Shown in pieces: positions 26,764-38,613 of a stretch of 64,000 nucleotides of DNA. The position numbers and the translations under genes were made by a program. The notes under the pieces are model-generated. The model saw only the letters and a list, made by a program, of their open reading frames with translations, was not told the DNA's origin and did not search any database. This DNA is from Stercorarius parasiticus (taxonomy: Eukaryota > Chordata > Aves > Charadriiformes > Stercorariidae): contig VWZL01002229.1 in NCBI GenBank assembly GCA_013396915.1, forward strand, positions 868,001-932,000. Reading direction: 5' to 3'. The first letter of the stretch is position 1. Each line of letters starts with the position of its first letter.

Positions 26764-29700
26764 TGCCACTTTCAAATAGCACAAAAATGTGCTACCAGTG
26801 ATACAGTAACCAGCCTTGAGAACCAAAGTAAGGCATCCTTGTCAATAATATACATAATAACTAGGATGCATGCCAACCACTATTCACTCAAACTAGAAAC
26901 TACATATCAAACACCACATCAACAGACGTACTCAGACTCATATACATATATTATTATTAGAAAATAAAAAACACATATAACTGAGAGAAGTTCAAATGAG
27001 CGTGCTATGGTTACTCCAATGGGCATATTTTTCCAGAGCAGGTCCACATCATCCTGTGGGGAACCCAAAGGAGCAGTGGACATAAAACCACATGAAGATG
27101 CCATATGAACGCAATTTTGGTGTTTTCAGCACCCACATGAGCTTGCTTAGACCTCACCATGATATCTTTGTGTATCACTCTGTTATACCACGTAGGCAAA
27201 CCTCACCAGAATCAAATTCAAAAATTCTAGAGCTTGTTTTGCAACTTACAGGCAACACGTAGATTAAATATTAAATTCTGTTCTGTGTGTTTCGACACCT
27301 GTTTCCAGGGCATTACAATGGAAAGTGGGGACTTCATACATACATTTGCTACAGTAAAACCATCGCTTCCCAAAATACAACCCCTATTACTATTCAGCAG
27401 TCATATCTACATGATCTATATTGTTACTTTATAGTGTCTCTTCTTAACTGTGTCTGTTGGTCTCAGACACAGGCTGCCTATCAATGGCAAGAGAAGTGTC
27501 ATGAGCACAGCGAAGACAGAATATCTCTTTATATCGTAATACGGAACTTAAGAAAAAGTCTATGTATAGCCCTCCCTGTAGGTTCCTCAGCAGATGGAAT
27601 AGGGAGTTCTGTGTTAATGCTCGTCCTACTGCAAAACACGTCAGCAAGCCCAAGTTACCATTAATATGGCTTGAATTCTGACAAGGCCGAACTGGCTGGA
27701 CTATATTTAAAAACACTTTTATCTTACTGCAATAGGATAATGTGTTCTAAGACTATATACCACAGGAACATAAGACTCTTCTGCTGATTTAACCTAGGCT
27801 GAGAAGCTAATGCTCTGCACTATGCTTCAAGTTAATTACCACTGAACAATGCAGGAGAACAGCACAGGATTCCAGCACAGCAGCAAGAGAATTAGTATGC
27901 CCTTCTGATCAAAGAAAACTACACAGGCTATGTCCAGGAAAGCAATTACAAAACTGCAGAAGTCTGAGAGAAAGTTTGGGTGATTTTATTTGCTCATTAT
28001 TTGTGAAGTCAAAGCACAGATAAGGAGCAAATGTGACTACTGCATTAACATCACTGGACCCTGAAGTTACAAAGGACATCAAGAGATCACCTGAACTATC
28101 GCTCTGCTTGATCAAGTTTATGTGTGTCATTTTGGTAGATGATTCCTAAACCTGTCCTTGATAAAAATAACCCATTTTCCTCTCCCAGTCTATGTTGCCC
28201 TCATCATTAGAAAGTTACTGGGTTTTTTTGTTGAACACAATCTTGCCTGATGAAATGTTAAGGCTTTACTTCTTGTCCTACCTACAAGGAAGGCTAACGA
28301 GAAATCTAGAAAGTTTCTGGCTACCTCCAAATAATTTACACTTTTTTTCTCATGTGCAGCACCCAAAACTAGACAGCGTTGAACACCATTACACTGTAAG
28401 ACCATTCTGTTGGACACCATTAGTGGTGGGGGAGTTCTTCTAACAATTGTTGCAACATCATTCTAGGTCTTGGTTGACACTACTGAATGATCAATATCAT
28501 TGTTACACTCTGCAATGACCCTAGTCCTAAACCTATAATGTATCTTTGAACGCACATGCTTTACATCACATAAATGTTGGAGGACAAACAACAGATTAAT
28601 TGCTGGCCCTAATGCTGTGTTTGTGAGTGCTAAGAAGTCATTCCAAATGTTCCAAAAAGGATTAATGCAGTATAACAAGTCTATTTAATTACTGAAAGAC
28701 CAGTGATCCTCATTTTACTATAAGCAGCTTTTCCTTTATTTGAAGGCTGTAAATAGAACAGAAATCATTACAGGACAACTATAATTCTTGTCCCAGAATA
28801 TTTAAGTTACAGCAGCAATACAGTGAAAAAAATATGTGAAAGGCCAGGAAGGACTATATATGCACACTGCATTTGTGTATGATAATGCAAGATTAGGCAC
28901 GTGTTTTAAAATATACCAGCACTCCTCACTACAGTTACAATGCAGAAACAATTCTTGTGCTCTGTGTAACAATGTGATATCTGTTTCCTTAACCATAATA
29001 ATAATAAATAAAAAGGCAACAGTTACGTCAGTTAAAGTAAGTACACATAGTTTTATAAAAAAATATTCCCTCAGGTTTAATAAAACCAAAGAAGTCTGTG
29101 ACTCCTACAACATAAGCCTTTATAGATGACTGAACTGCAGGCAGTGAAGTCACCTATGAATGCATATATGGTAAAATCACAACTTGATATATATTACTTT
29201 AAATTATGTGCCTGAATCTAGACAGCCGAATCAATTTTCCAATTCTCCTTTCTGCACAAGCTGGTTATTCTTTAACTGGAAGACAAACAATAGAATAACT
29301 TTTGATGTTAACCCTAGGTTCACTGCAAACTGCACTGTTTCAGTGTTGCGTGGGGAAAGTGCATGGACAGGTTTCTTTTCATTTTTATAAATTAATATCT
29401 CTTCCCACTCTGAGAAGTAGACACAGTGATTTTGTAGGTGTTGATGTTATAGCTGGCTTATTACCAACCCTCAAATATCATCATAAAGGAAGGAATGAGG
29501 AAAGCAAAGATTTAAGTAGATGGCACACTGGGTCCAAAAAGCACAAGTGACTAATTAAGTATTTAGAAGAATTTCAGTACAGTCAGCGGGGACTGCAGGC
29601 AAAGGAAGGTCCTCCAAGACAAGACCCTGGACTAGTCCCTTACAAACCAATGGTCTCCCCCACAGCTGCCTCACAAACAAACCTGCCCAAGTCTGGGAGA

Positions 29701-30450
29701 TGAAACAGGATGACCAGCATATTCCAGACACAAGCATGCTGTTACATTAGCTTGGGTTTCATCTCACACCTCAGCCCAAAATCCTGGCCTTCCATTCTCC
29801 TCCCATGCTGATGTCCTTTGGTTTGAGCTACTAGCCCACCTGACTGAAAAACGTGGGCTCAGAGAGATGAGAGGGATGGGGAACGAGACTGAGCTCAAAG
29901 GCCACCCATGCAGGCACTGCAGATGCCTCCTCCGTGGTGGGCCAGCTGAATGAACATCCATATAACTGCCCACGACGATTGTTTATTTTATCTTTCTATC
30001 TAAAGTACTTTTTCCCTTTACTGTCATAGGGCAAGAAAACTGACAGCTCTCTGAGCACACAAAAGCTCCCACACCGTGGTCCCATCCTCAAGGGCCAGCC
30101 CTGCCTAGGGCTCCTGCAGGCAGAAGCACAGGTGACCTGAGGAGTGCTCCCACCCCACCAGAGACCCAGTCTCCAGTGGTGGGCTGGCTCCCACGGAGCG
30201 GTACCACCGCAGGGCTTGCAGTGGAGGAATGCTTTGTGCCAGCCCTCCTTGCTTGGGCAAGTTTCTTCCGTCCGGGCATGAGAAAACGGGGTAAGACATT
30301 TCTTTACAATGCAGAGCCCACCTGGGGGGCTGGGCACTGGCACAGGGATTTTTGCTTGCGGTGAAGCACAGGAAGGGTTATAACTTTTCAGCTGGTACAT
30401 ATCTCAGTCTTTCGCAACCCTCACTGAGGCAGCACTGAGTCAAGCGGTGC
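26764..30450. other. Intronic sequence without recognised gene
   Basis: AT-rich to about 29.5 kb, then distinctly GC-richer to 30.5 kb. Several overlapping open frames of 60-134 codons on both strands between 29.5 and 30.4 kb have no recognisable product and no consistent frame. Confidence 0.45.
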
Positions 30451-30459
30451 CCTCTCTGC

Positions 30460-30590
30460 CAGGGACCGGAGGCACAGAGAGACTAAGCAACCTGCTTGCG
30501 GTCACCTGGGGAGAGGCGGCAGGGCCGGGGACCAGGACAAGGATTTTGAAGTCCCTGCATCTAAGCATTGAGTCATACTTTACATTGTCA
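30460..30590 (+). mobile_element. L3/CR1-type LINE 3' fragment
   Basis: GGACCGGAGGCACAGAGAGA, CTAAGCAACCTGCTTGCGGT and CACC, followed by AGGCGGCAGGGCCGGGGACC and GAAGTCCCTGCATCTAAGCA, correspond in order to the L3 consensus GAGGCACAGAGAGGTTAAGT ... GACTTGCCCAAGGTCAC ... GGCAGAGCCGGGAA ... GAGTCCTGACTC ... CTCTAACC. The family assignment is from memory. This is among the better preserved of the ancient fragments in the window. Confidence 0.6.
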
Positions 30591-33500
30591 TCGCAGTGAT
30601 AGTATTCGAGCTCCTTGCGTCAGTGTTCCCACCCTCTTCCTTCAGAGGACCTATATAAGCGCAATTAAAAATCACACCTAGATTGTGGAGTTTCACACTG
30701 AAAGAAAAGGTTTAGTCATTTACAAGTGCATGGGAACGCTGTATGTACACATACCATCTGATTGGTTTTTTTCTTTTTAAAAAAAAAAAAAGAATGAGTT
30801 GACAGAGAAATCAGGTGGCCTGCGGAAATGTAAACCTGATCATATGCTGCAAAAGTCAGTGCACAGGGCTGTGAAAGAAAATATGTTTTAAATGAGGTCA
30901 ATTTAGTTAAATAAATCTATTCAAGTGAGCAAAGTTTTCAGGCTAAGGCCTTAAATTAAGAACATACCAATTATCTGATGACCCCTGGGTTGCGAATTTA
31001 GTTGTTTTATAGTGGTACAAGCACCAGCATATGAGCTTTTCTAACCCAGCAAGGCTGTATCATGCCATCAGTTTTTCAACGGATCCAGTCACTGATTTCC
31101 AAAGGCACCGCCTTCCTAAAACCGCGGCACAATGCAGCAGATGATTAGACGTAACACCCATCTCAAAAAACTAAACTGTCCTAACAGTCAAATTGTAGGT
31201 AATTAGGGGAAGCACAAAGCCTACATCAAGAAGCTGACATTAGCATGAGGGACATTGACAGTAGGCAGCCTGTTGGGATACGGGGCCAATGACTCCCTCC
31301 CTGTACCGGGAGTAATTCTTAAGGACAAGTAGTTTCCCCCAGAAACAAAGCATTTCTCTCTCACACACACACACACACACAAAGGCTAAAGACAAAGGTT
31401 GTTCTTTCTCACTTTTTGATAAGTTTAAATACTACATTAAGCACAGTGTGTAAAGTCCTTTGCTTTAGAGACCGCGGTCTCTCTCTCTTGAATACAATCT
31501 GGATCTTTAAGAAAACGATGTTTTGGTACTGAAGAATCCGAAGAGCCATTTATGACACTGACTTCTCCATTTCATGCCAAAAAATTATTTTGTTCACTCT
31601 TTTTCCCTCAAAATTGAAGTTGTGTGCATAGCCATTACATTTTCATCACAAAACATTTTCAAAGGGGAATGTTCTTCCCAGAACAACACTCACAATGGAA
31701 CGGGACTGACTAAGACTGATGGTGTTTGCCCTTGAAAAACATAGTGAACCCATGCACCCTAACAGAGGAGAAATGCAGAGCAGCCTGAGAGAGGATGGAG
31801 TTTCCCTCCAGCCCCTAGAAATCCTCCTGCCACCTCTTCCACCATGGAGGGCTGCTCACTTGTCCCCACTGCTGTCAGCAGACAAAAGGTGGTGACACCA
31901 GGAGCACATCCAGGGGAGGACACGGCTGCTTGGAGGGACACCGCAAAACCCGCCGGGGTGTAAATTCGGGGCCAAGGCCTTCTTGTCAGTGATTGCCACA
32001 AAGAACCGGAGGAAGCGGCGTGGCTGCTGAACAATGGAGAGGTCAGGCGGTTCACAGCCATTTCATGACCCAGACAAGTCAAGGTCAAGAGATTCAGGTA
32101 GCAACTTGGCCTGGGCATGAGTTACAGCGCAAATGAATTGTTTTAACAAATCTGCTTTGGTCAATTAAACCTAACAAGACATGTTGCATCACATAGCAGG
32201 GTTCTTGACACCAAGGCCAGGAGCTGAGGCCAGCCTCATAAAACACGTCTTTTAACATGGCATAACAAATTTAAGGTAATCCGTCCAGAAACTGCAGATG
32301 TCAGAATAATAAAATACAAGTTGTCTTGATTAGGAGATGTTTTCACACTTTTAAATCAGGGACACTGGAGTGTAGTCATCCTTTCAAGATGTCTAGCATC
32401 ATTTTCAATGGCATTAATCATGCAATGGAAAACTGATGCTGCAGTAAATACACTTGCTATCTCTCAGACACAGGGAACTTCTGTAACGATCCTCTAAGCA
32501 AATCCAGCATTTCCTTGTTAGCCATTTCATCAGAAAAGGCTGAACACTGTTTGGCATTTTAGGCCAATGGAATTCACAAGCAAAAAAAAAATATATATTC
32601 TGAAAATATTTTAATTATATTTAATTTCTAAAGACATGGATTTTGTGAATACTGGATTCTAATGTGTGCACATTTCTTTGTTTCTATTTTAAAGAAAAAT
32701 GTATAAATCCTATGACTTCTTTCTCAGAAGACAGCTTGTGAAGGATATGACAAGATAACTGACTAAAAATTAAAATACAATGTTGGATTTAAGATCAATA
32801 GTTCATACTTATCTTTCACTTGTATAAATTCATCCTTTATGAAAATAGGTATAGTAATTCAGGTTAATATAAATTGAAGATTGGGAAGACAAATATATAA
32901 ACAATATGTTCGAGACCTAAATGTTTAAAATTCTCAATGGTCAAATAACTGCAAAGAATATAGAATATATTTACTTGTGTACAGCATTTGCATCAAACCA
33001 ATATCAGAAAACTTATCTTTTTTCCTCATTTCTCGCTGAGACTCTGAGTTTCTCAAACAGAGTTCACTAACTGTTCATTTTTGCATTTGGCTTTCCTGTT
33101 CACTCTCTGAGGAAGAAAAGGGGAACCGTTTTGTTCCGTTTCTATGTGTACTTTTTTCAGGGGGAAATAATTAAAGGCCCACTTAAAGCCACAGAGATGC
33201 CTTTTGTGAAGGTGCCTTTATGGAAAGACACTGGAAAACATAAAAGTTTCCCTTCTGCTCTGGAGATGATAGGCGGTTACTATTAAAAAGTGCAAGGTTT
33301 ATCCAAGGGAAAAGAACACTTAATGGTTGAATGGGCTTCAGCTAAGTTTTCACACCATGCTTTCCCCAGTGCCGTACCATGGCAACTTATCCTTATTTCA
33401 ATTCTATCTCTTGGAGTAAAAAAAGTAGTTTAAAAGGTTCCAAACGCCATAAGTAGTTAGGAGGAAACTAACATCAAAATGACTCCAACGTCCCTATAAT

Positions 33501-35800
33501 TTTAAGTCACATTTTTGACTTGAGGAGGGGCATGGGGGCAAGAGGGATGTAACACACAGGAGTCGTGGGGCACAAAGGCAAAAGCCCTGGTCCTCAGGCT
33601 GGCTAAAAACATCCGAAATGCTATTCATGATAAACACACTTTAGACTATCAGCCCTTCCTCAGTCAGAATCCCCCACAAAAGCCAAGTCTGAAGTGCCCA
33701 TCTCCCACTGACTGTGAAAAAAGCTAGAACAAAAGTCACACGCCGATAATGAGGTTCCTAAGAAATGGCTAAAGAAATATATTTATTTAAAATTTAAAAA
33801 GCACAATATGCTTCAGAAAAGTAAAGAACCTCTCTGAGAGGAGAGGTGGGGGATTGGGGAGTGCGGGGTTTAAGAAAGTAATCTTTTTGTAAATGAAAAG
33901 GTGGGGGGAAAAGATTAACAGCTGTGCTAGAGGAATGTTCCCAACTTCACACACAACTCACTGCTCCCAGACAGTACAATATACACACCCAAATCAAATC
34001 TCTTTTCTCTTGGACAAAGCTAATAATCTAAGATTTACTTCCCCTTTACTAGCTTCTGAGCCTTTCAAACCACTTCTAATCCAGGCTCGCTGCCCTGAGC
34101 CGGGTTTTTAGCAACGAGAGTTTAAAAAAATAAAAAAGGAGAGACAGAGCAAAATCATGAAACCTCCTTGTAATGAATGACATCTTGTTTGACATCTGTC
34201 AAACAAACTGGCTAATCACACAGACCTTCTTCCTTTTTCACATTGACTTAGCATCTGTAAAGCGTCTCCAGATAAGAGATTTCTCCATCCCCCAATGGAA
34301 GGAGCAACCCTATTCAGTAGAGTTAGCCATTTAACTTGATCTTGAGATCATCCTAACCTGAGTGGTTACAGCAAAGCAAGACACCACCTTGTTTGCTGGA
34401 ACGTAACACTTTAGGAAGCCTCTGGAATGACTGTGCCTGGCACTGTGGGACACTGCTCCAAGGACCAGAGATTCAGAGGGACACCAGTCCTCGAGACATC
34501 TACATTACTGTACGAGCAGCAGGGAGGAGGAGAAGGAGGAAAAGCATGGAAGAAGGGAAAGCTAGAAAAAGAAGCAGGCTTGACAGCAATCTCATGCAAT
34601 TAACTTTAAAATCCAACCTGCAGTGGTATTTAGTGTTTAATTATTTTAATGAAGTTTTCACAGTTACAATGAATTCAATATGCACGAAAATTAAGAAACT
34701 TGAAACATAAATCTCTGCTGTTATTTGAAGTATTTCCTTTATGAATTAGTGGCCTTATGTATAGTTTAAAAGCATTTTTTTTGTTCCCAGTATTGTTCTT
34801 CTCTCTGAAACTACCGTGAAGCAAGAATCTTCTGGGTTTTTCCTATTCTTTTCTTTACTTTATAGCTGCTTGCTGTCGATCTAAATGACACTCATAAATT
34901 GGCACTGACGTCTAAATTTTCAACTAGTTGCACAGAATTTATTTAACCATAAGTCACTTTTGTCTTAAATGCAACTAATGTCATTTAACCCTATGAAAAG
35001 GACTCCCCTTTGTGTACCAGGTAAGAAAAAACAGAACAAGCTAAAAGCTCCTTCCTAAAATGTATATATATTTCATTCCTGACTGCAACAGGAAAATTAA
35101 ATATGGAAAATTCCCTTTCCTTTCTCATGAATCTGTCATATGACCCATAACCCTGTTCTGAGGGAAACTAAATTTAAAAAGTATACATTTTGAATTTTTC
35201 AGATCTACTGTCCAAATGTCAGTTCACACATACACATTCTGAAAAATTAAAATTTGTGGGCGATCTTTTTATATGTTTTAATATGCTACATCTTTATAAA
35301 CAAAGTATCTATAATCCTCAATTCAAAAATGTTATTATGCCCATATATACACCAAATTAATCTCCATCTCCTAATGACAAACATCTTTTCTTCCTGTAAT
35401 TTTCAGCACAATAGAGATACTCAACATAGCAGTCATCCAAAATTTTACATTAGAAAACTACAAAAGAAATCAATACAGTGTCTTTTTCAGTTGACAAAAA
35501 AAGTTTTTTAAAATTACATGCCCAAAGAGACTGGAATTGCTCAAAGTAATTCCAAGTTTTAAAAAGGTTTATTATTCCCTATCAGATTCTTAAACTGCAA
35601 AAAACTCTTCTCCTATAAGAGCAGATAAAATATAAACTCAGACTTCTGCTTCTGCACTCGTTTTCTGATTCAAAACTGAGATTTAGCACAAGGGATCAGC
35701 ATGCCACTTCACTGTGTAAGAAATAAGCTCCTAGAGCACCTAGATGCCTATAGGTACAGGCCGTAATAAGCTCTGTTTCCTGTTGTTCCCAGTGTAACTA
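30591..35800. other. Intronic sequence without recognised gene
   Basis: Contains (CA)n at 31362-31381, a perfect 16-bp palindrome at 31467-31482, and a GC-richer block at 31740-32100 whose 119-codon minus-strand frame resembles nothing I know. Otherwise AT-rich, with long stretches free of any open frame (about 32.1-33.9 kb). Confidence 0.5.
31362..31381 (+). repeat. (CA)n microsatellite
   Basis: Ten CA units, preceded by a short CT-rich run. Confidence 0.9.
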
Positions 35801-35804
35801 ATAA

Positions 35805-35890
35805 TTTGCTGTGTAAACTCCAACAAATCACCTTGTGTCTTGACATACCCTTCTGCAAAACAGGTAAAATGTTCTACTGTATGTTCCCAG
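35805..35890 (+). mobile_element. MIR-like SINE fragment
   Basis: TTTGCTGTGTAAACTCCAAC, AAATCACCTTGTGTCTTGAC and CTTCTGCAAAACAGGTAAAA, then TG, resemble the MIR core and tail: TGTGACCTTGGGCAAGTCAC ... TCTGTGCCTCAGTTTCC ... CATCTGTAAAATGGGG. The order is right and divergence is high. Confidence 0.42.
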
Positions 35891-36354
35891 GTAAAGTATG
35901 CAGAAGGAGGCAAATCATTACAGTTAATGGAAGTAGGAACAATAAGCAATTCAACGGATTGACTGATTCTTCTAAGCCCATTATTTTTTTATTAATTGTA
36001 TGTGCAAGCATCAGTGCACACAAGAAATGCTAACCATCGTCCACAATCCATCTGGGTTGTTTGACACTTAGACATATGACCATTATGGCTTATGCCAAAA
36101 GGAGATTGCTTAAAACATAATTTTGATTGTGATTTTAAGTGGAATTTCTTGTAGTCACAGCAAACTAACAACAATAATTTAATTTGTAATTTTAAAATAT
36201 GAGAAGTATAATACTACTATATCATCAATTTTTTCTGTACTTACTAAATGAAAACCAAAGTGTAACATGAAGGTGACTACGCAAACCTATTTCAAAATTT
36301 GAGCTCCCTATAAAAAAAAATGAATTCACAAAACTCCAACAGCGTAATAAAACT

Positions 36355-36880
36355 GAGGCGGCCGGGGAGTTCACCCACCCGCTCCTGCACCTCAAGATAC
36401 GCTAACGTTTAAGGAACAATCGCGATTCCTCCCGGCAGGAGGACGCGTTTTCCACAGCGGTCCGGCGGGCACACGCTGCCTTCAGGGCTGCACTCGGTGA
36501 CAAAGTGACATCCCCTGGCTTTGGGGCAAGGAGTACCAGTTTGCCGGCGCGAAGGGACGGAGGGAGGGAGGCATGGAGGGAGGGCAGACCCCGTTCCGCA
36601 ACCCTGCGGATGCGGCGCCCCGCGAAAACGCACTCATCCACCCCGCGGAAAACCCGACAGCCGCCACCGGGGGGTCACGGACCGGGGGGGACGGCGGCGG
36701 GGGACGGGGGGCAGCCCCGGCGACCCGTCCGGAGGGTCCGTCACACCACCCTCTCCCCCGCCCCGGCGGCAGGAGCCATCCCGCGCCCTCCCTCTCCCCC
36801 TCTGCTCCTTTCTCTTTTCCCTGTCCCCCCCCTTTCCCTTCCCTTCCCTTCCCTTCCCCGCCAAGGGACAGGACACACTC
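36355..36880. promoter_or_regulatory. Intronic CpG island in NFIB intron 2
   Basis: About 520 bp of strongly CpG-dense DNA stands out from AT-rich surroundings, 4.3 kb downstream of exon 2 in the direction of NFIB transcription. It includes four G-runs on the plus strand (36669-36711) and then a pyrimidine-rich block (36785-36859). Open frames of 74-145 codons on both strands follow from the composition. Its position fits an alternative or antisense promoter or a regulated intronic island. Strand and product cannot be decided from sequence. Confidence 0.65.
36831..36859 (+). repeat. (CCCTT)n tract within a pyrimidine-rich block
   Basis: About five CCCTT units close a roughly 75-bp run that is almost entirely C and T, starting near 36785 and interrupted only by isolated G. 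Such tracts can adopt triplex (H-DNA) structures. Confidence 0.8.
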
Positions 36881-37723
36881 TGGCGATTCAGGGACTCACG
36901 TAGGCCAGGCTTCCTTCTGTGCAGCCCTTTGGGCAGAGCTGCTAATCCTTCTTATTAAGTAACGAGATAATAGCAGTTAACCGGAAAGCAATATTAATGC
37001 TAACTATCTAGGAAACTTCCAACAGAAATGATTTAGTCTTTTTGCTGATTTCCTGGTGACAAAGTCATGCAGCGGGAACTGCAGCGGCATCATGATGGTT
37101 TAAGAAGTGAAAAAAACAAGAGTGCCAGAAGAGTATCGGACTAAGGACATCCGCATCTATTTTCTGCCCTCCTTCTTGGATAGTTTAAAAGATCCTCCCC
37201 TCCCTCAACTTAAGAGTTTATTAACAGCTGGGGATGTGGGCTCCCTCAATTATATCACTCTTACACAAGGACAAAGGAGAGTGTAAACAGTAATATGACT
37301 GATCTGAGAAATGTACTCTGAGAGGCACATGCATTAAAACCACTTATAAATGTTTACCATTTACATGTACCATTGCTTCAGTCCTTTAAACTCCCAAAGC
37401 GTTTCTCCAGGTCTACTATGCTTCATCCAGTAAGTGCAGAAATACCTAACATCAGGTTTGCATTTTATTTATGCTGAAAAAAAAAACCCAGTGGGGATGA
37501 CTTGGGGATTAGGAATTCTGCAGATGAGGCACATTGCTGTAGATATTTTATGTTTCAGAAAAAAATAGCAATGCAATTTTAAATTTATTTTTTTTTTAAT
37601 TAGCTATTTTAAGAGTAAGTAAAACATCTATCAGAAGAAGGGATTTATATTATCTGGGCTCTGTTGCAGCAAACAAGTACTGCAGCTTTCATTCACTGAT
37701 TGTCAAAAACTTTCCAATGTGCC

Positions 37724-37823
37724 CACTGCAATGCGGATGCCAACCAACGAATCAAAGGCATTCAGCAACTAGACAAAGAGGGTCTGATGCCAACCTCGGT
37801 GCCACTGGCAACCATTATTGGCA
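37724..37823 (+). repeat. Paired ~100-bp repeat, copy A, NFI half-site rich
   Basis: Begins CACTGCAATGCGGATGCCAA and ends near GGCAACCATTATTGGCA. It matches copy B, about 790 bp away in the same orientation, over roughly 100 bp with scattered substitutions. It contains TGCCAA at 37738 and 37788, the 11-bp palindrome TGCCACTGGCA at 37800-37810, and TTGGCA at 37818. A pyrimidine tract and CTGGCACTCGAC follow. NFI proteins bind TTGGC/GCCAA, so these are candidate NFI half-sites, though none forms the ideal full palindrome with 5-bp spacing. Confidence 0.7.
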
Positions 37824-38514
37824 TCAAGCACATTGTCTGCCTTTTTTTTTTCCCCTCTCCTGGCACTCGACAAACAAAATGGCGGTTCTTGTAGCAACGG
37901 GAACGCAGCACAAGTGCTGCACTGAATCAAATACCATCAAATGATTTTATGGACTGAGATGTGTTTCATACCAAATGATAGACAGTCTCTGATGCCTGAC
38001 AGAAAAAAAAAAAGAAAAAAAAACAAAACAGTTTTGTCAATAGAAACAACGTTTGTGCCATTTTTAAGTTTGGGTTTTTTTAGAACTAGGGGGGAGGACA
38101 GGACCTGACACACACAACAAGCAGAGCCCCGCAGAAGTGTGTTATGATTAAGAATTATTTGATGTTAAACATTGATCACAGTGTGCACTTCCCGTTTTCT
38201 CCCTCCATTTCAGTCAAAGGAGCAGCATTGCAACCTATGTCAAGCCCTTTTTTTCTTTTTTTTTTTTTTAAGATCCTAAAGCAGAAGAGGACAGTAGAGA
38301 GAGAAGGGGGGGGGGGGGGAAGGTACGGAATTCTGAGGGAGGTGAGCGAAAAGTAGAACAAGATGAAGTTGGTCAATGACAGAACTTCATAGTTCAGTCC
38401 TTATTTCTTCTTTCGAGGCAGGCATGGAAGTAGAAGTTCTTTTTTATTAAGAACTGAAAGGATTATTGACACCTCTAGATCTGGAAATTGTCAATATATT
38501 GTAACATTACTCTG

Positions 38515-38613
38515 CACTGCAATGCGGATGCCAACCAACAAATCACAGGCATCCTAGGCTAAACAAAGAAGGTCTGATGCCAATCCTGGTGCCACTGGCA
38601 ACCATCACTGGCA
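38515..38613 (+). repeat. Paired ~100-bp repeat, copy B, NFI half-site rich
   Basis: Begins CACTGCAATGCGGATGCCAA like copy A. It keeps TGCCAA at 38529 and 38578, the palindrome TGCCACTGGCA at 38590-38600, and CTGGCA at 38608, with nearly the same spacing as copy A. CTGGCACTCGAAC precedes a pyrimidine tract here, whereas in copy A the corresponding CTGGCACTCGAC follows the tract, so the flanks were rearranged or one copy gained sequence. It could be a local duplication or two members of an unrecognised dispersed repeat. Confidence 0.7.

Noticed and set aside
36505..36962. 129-145-codon plus-strand frames in the intronic CpG island
   Set aside because: Three overlapping frames are open at once and all are Pro/Arg/Gly rich, which reflects base composition rather than coding.
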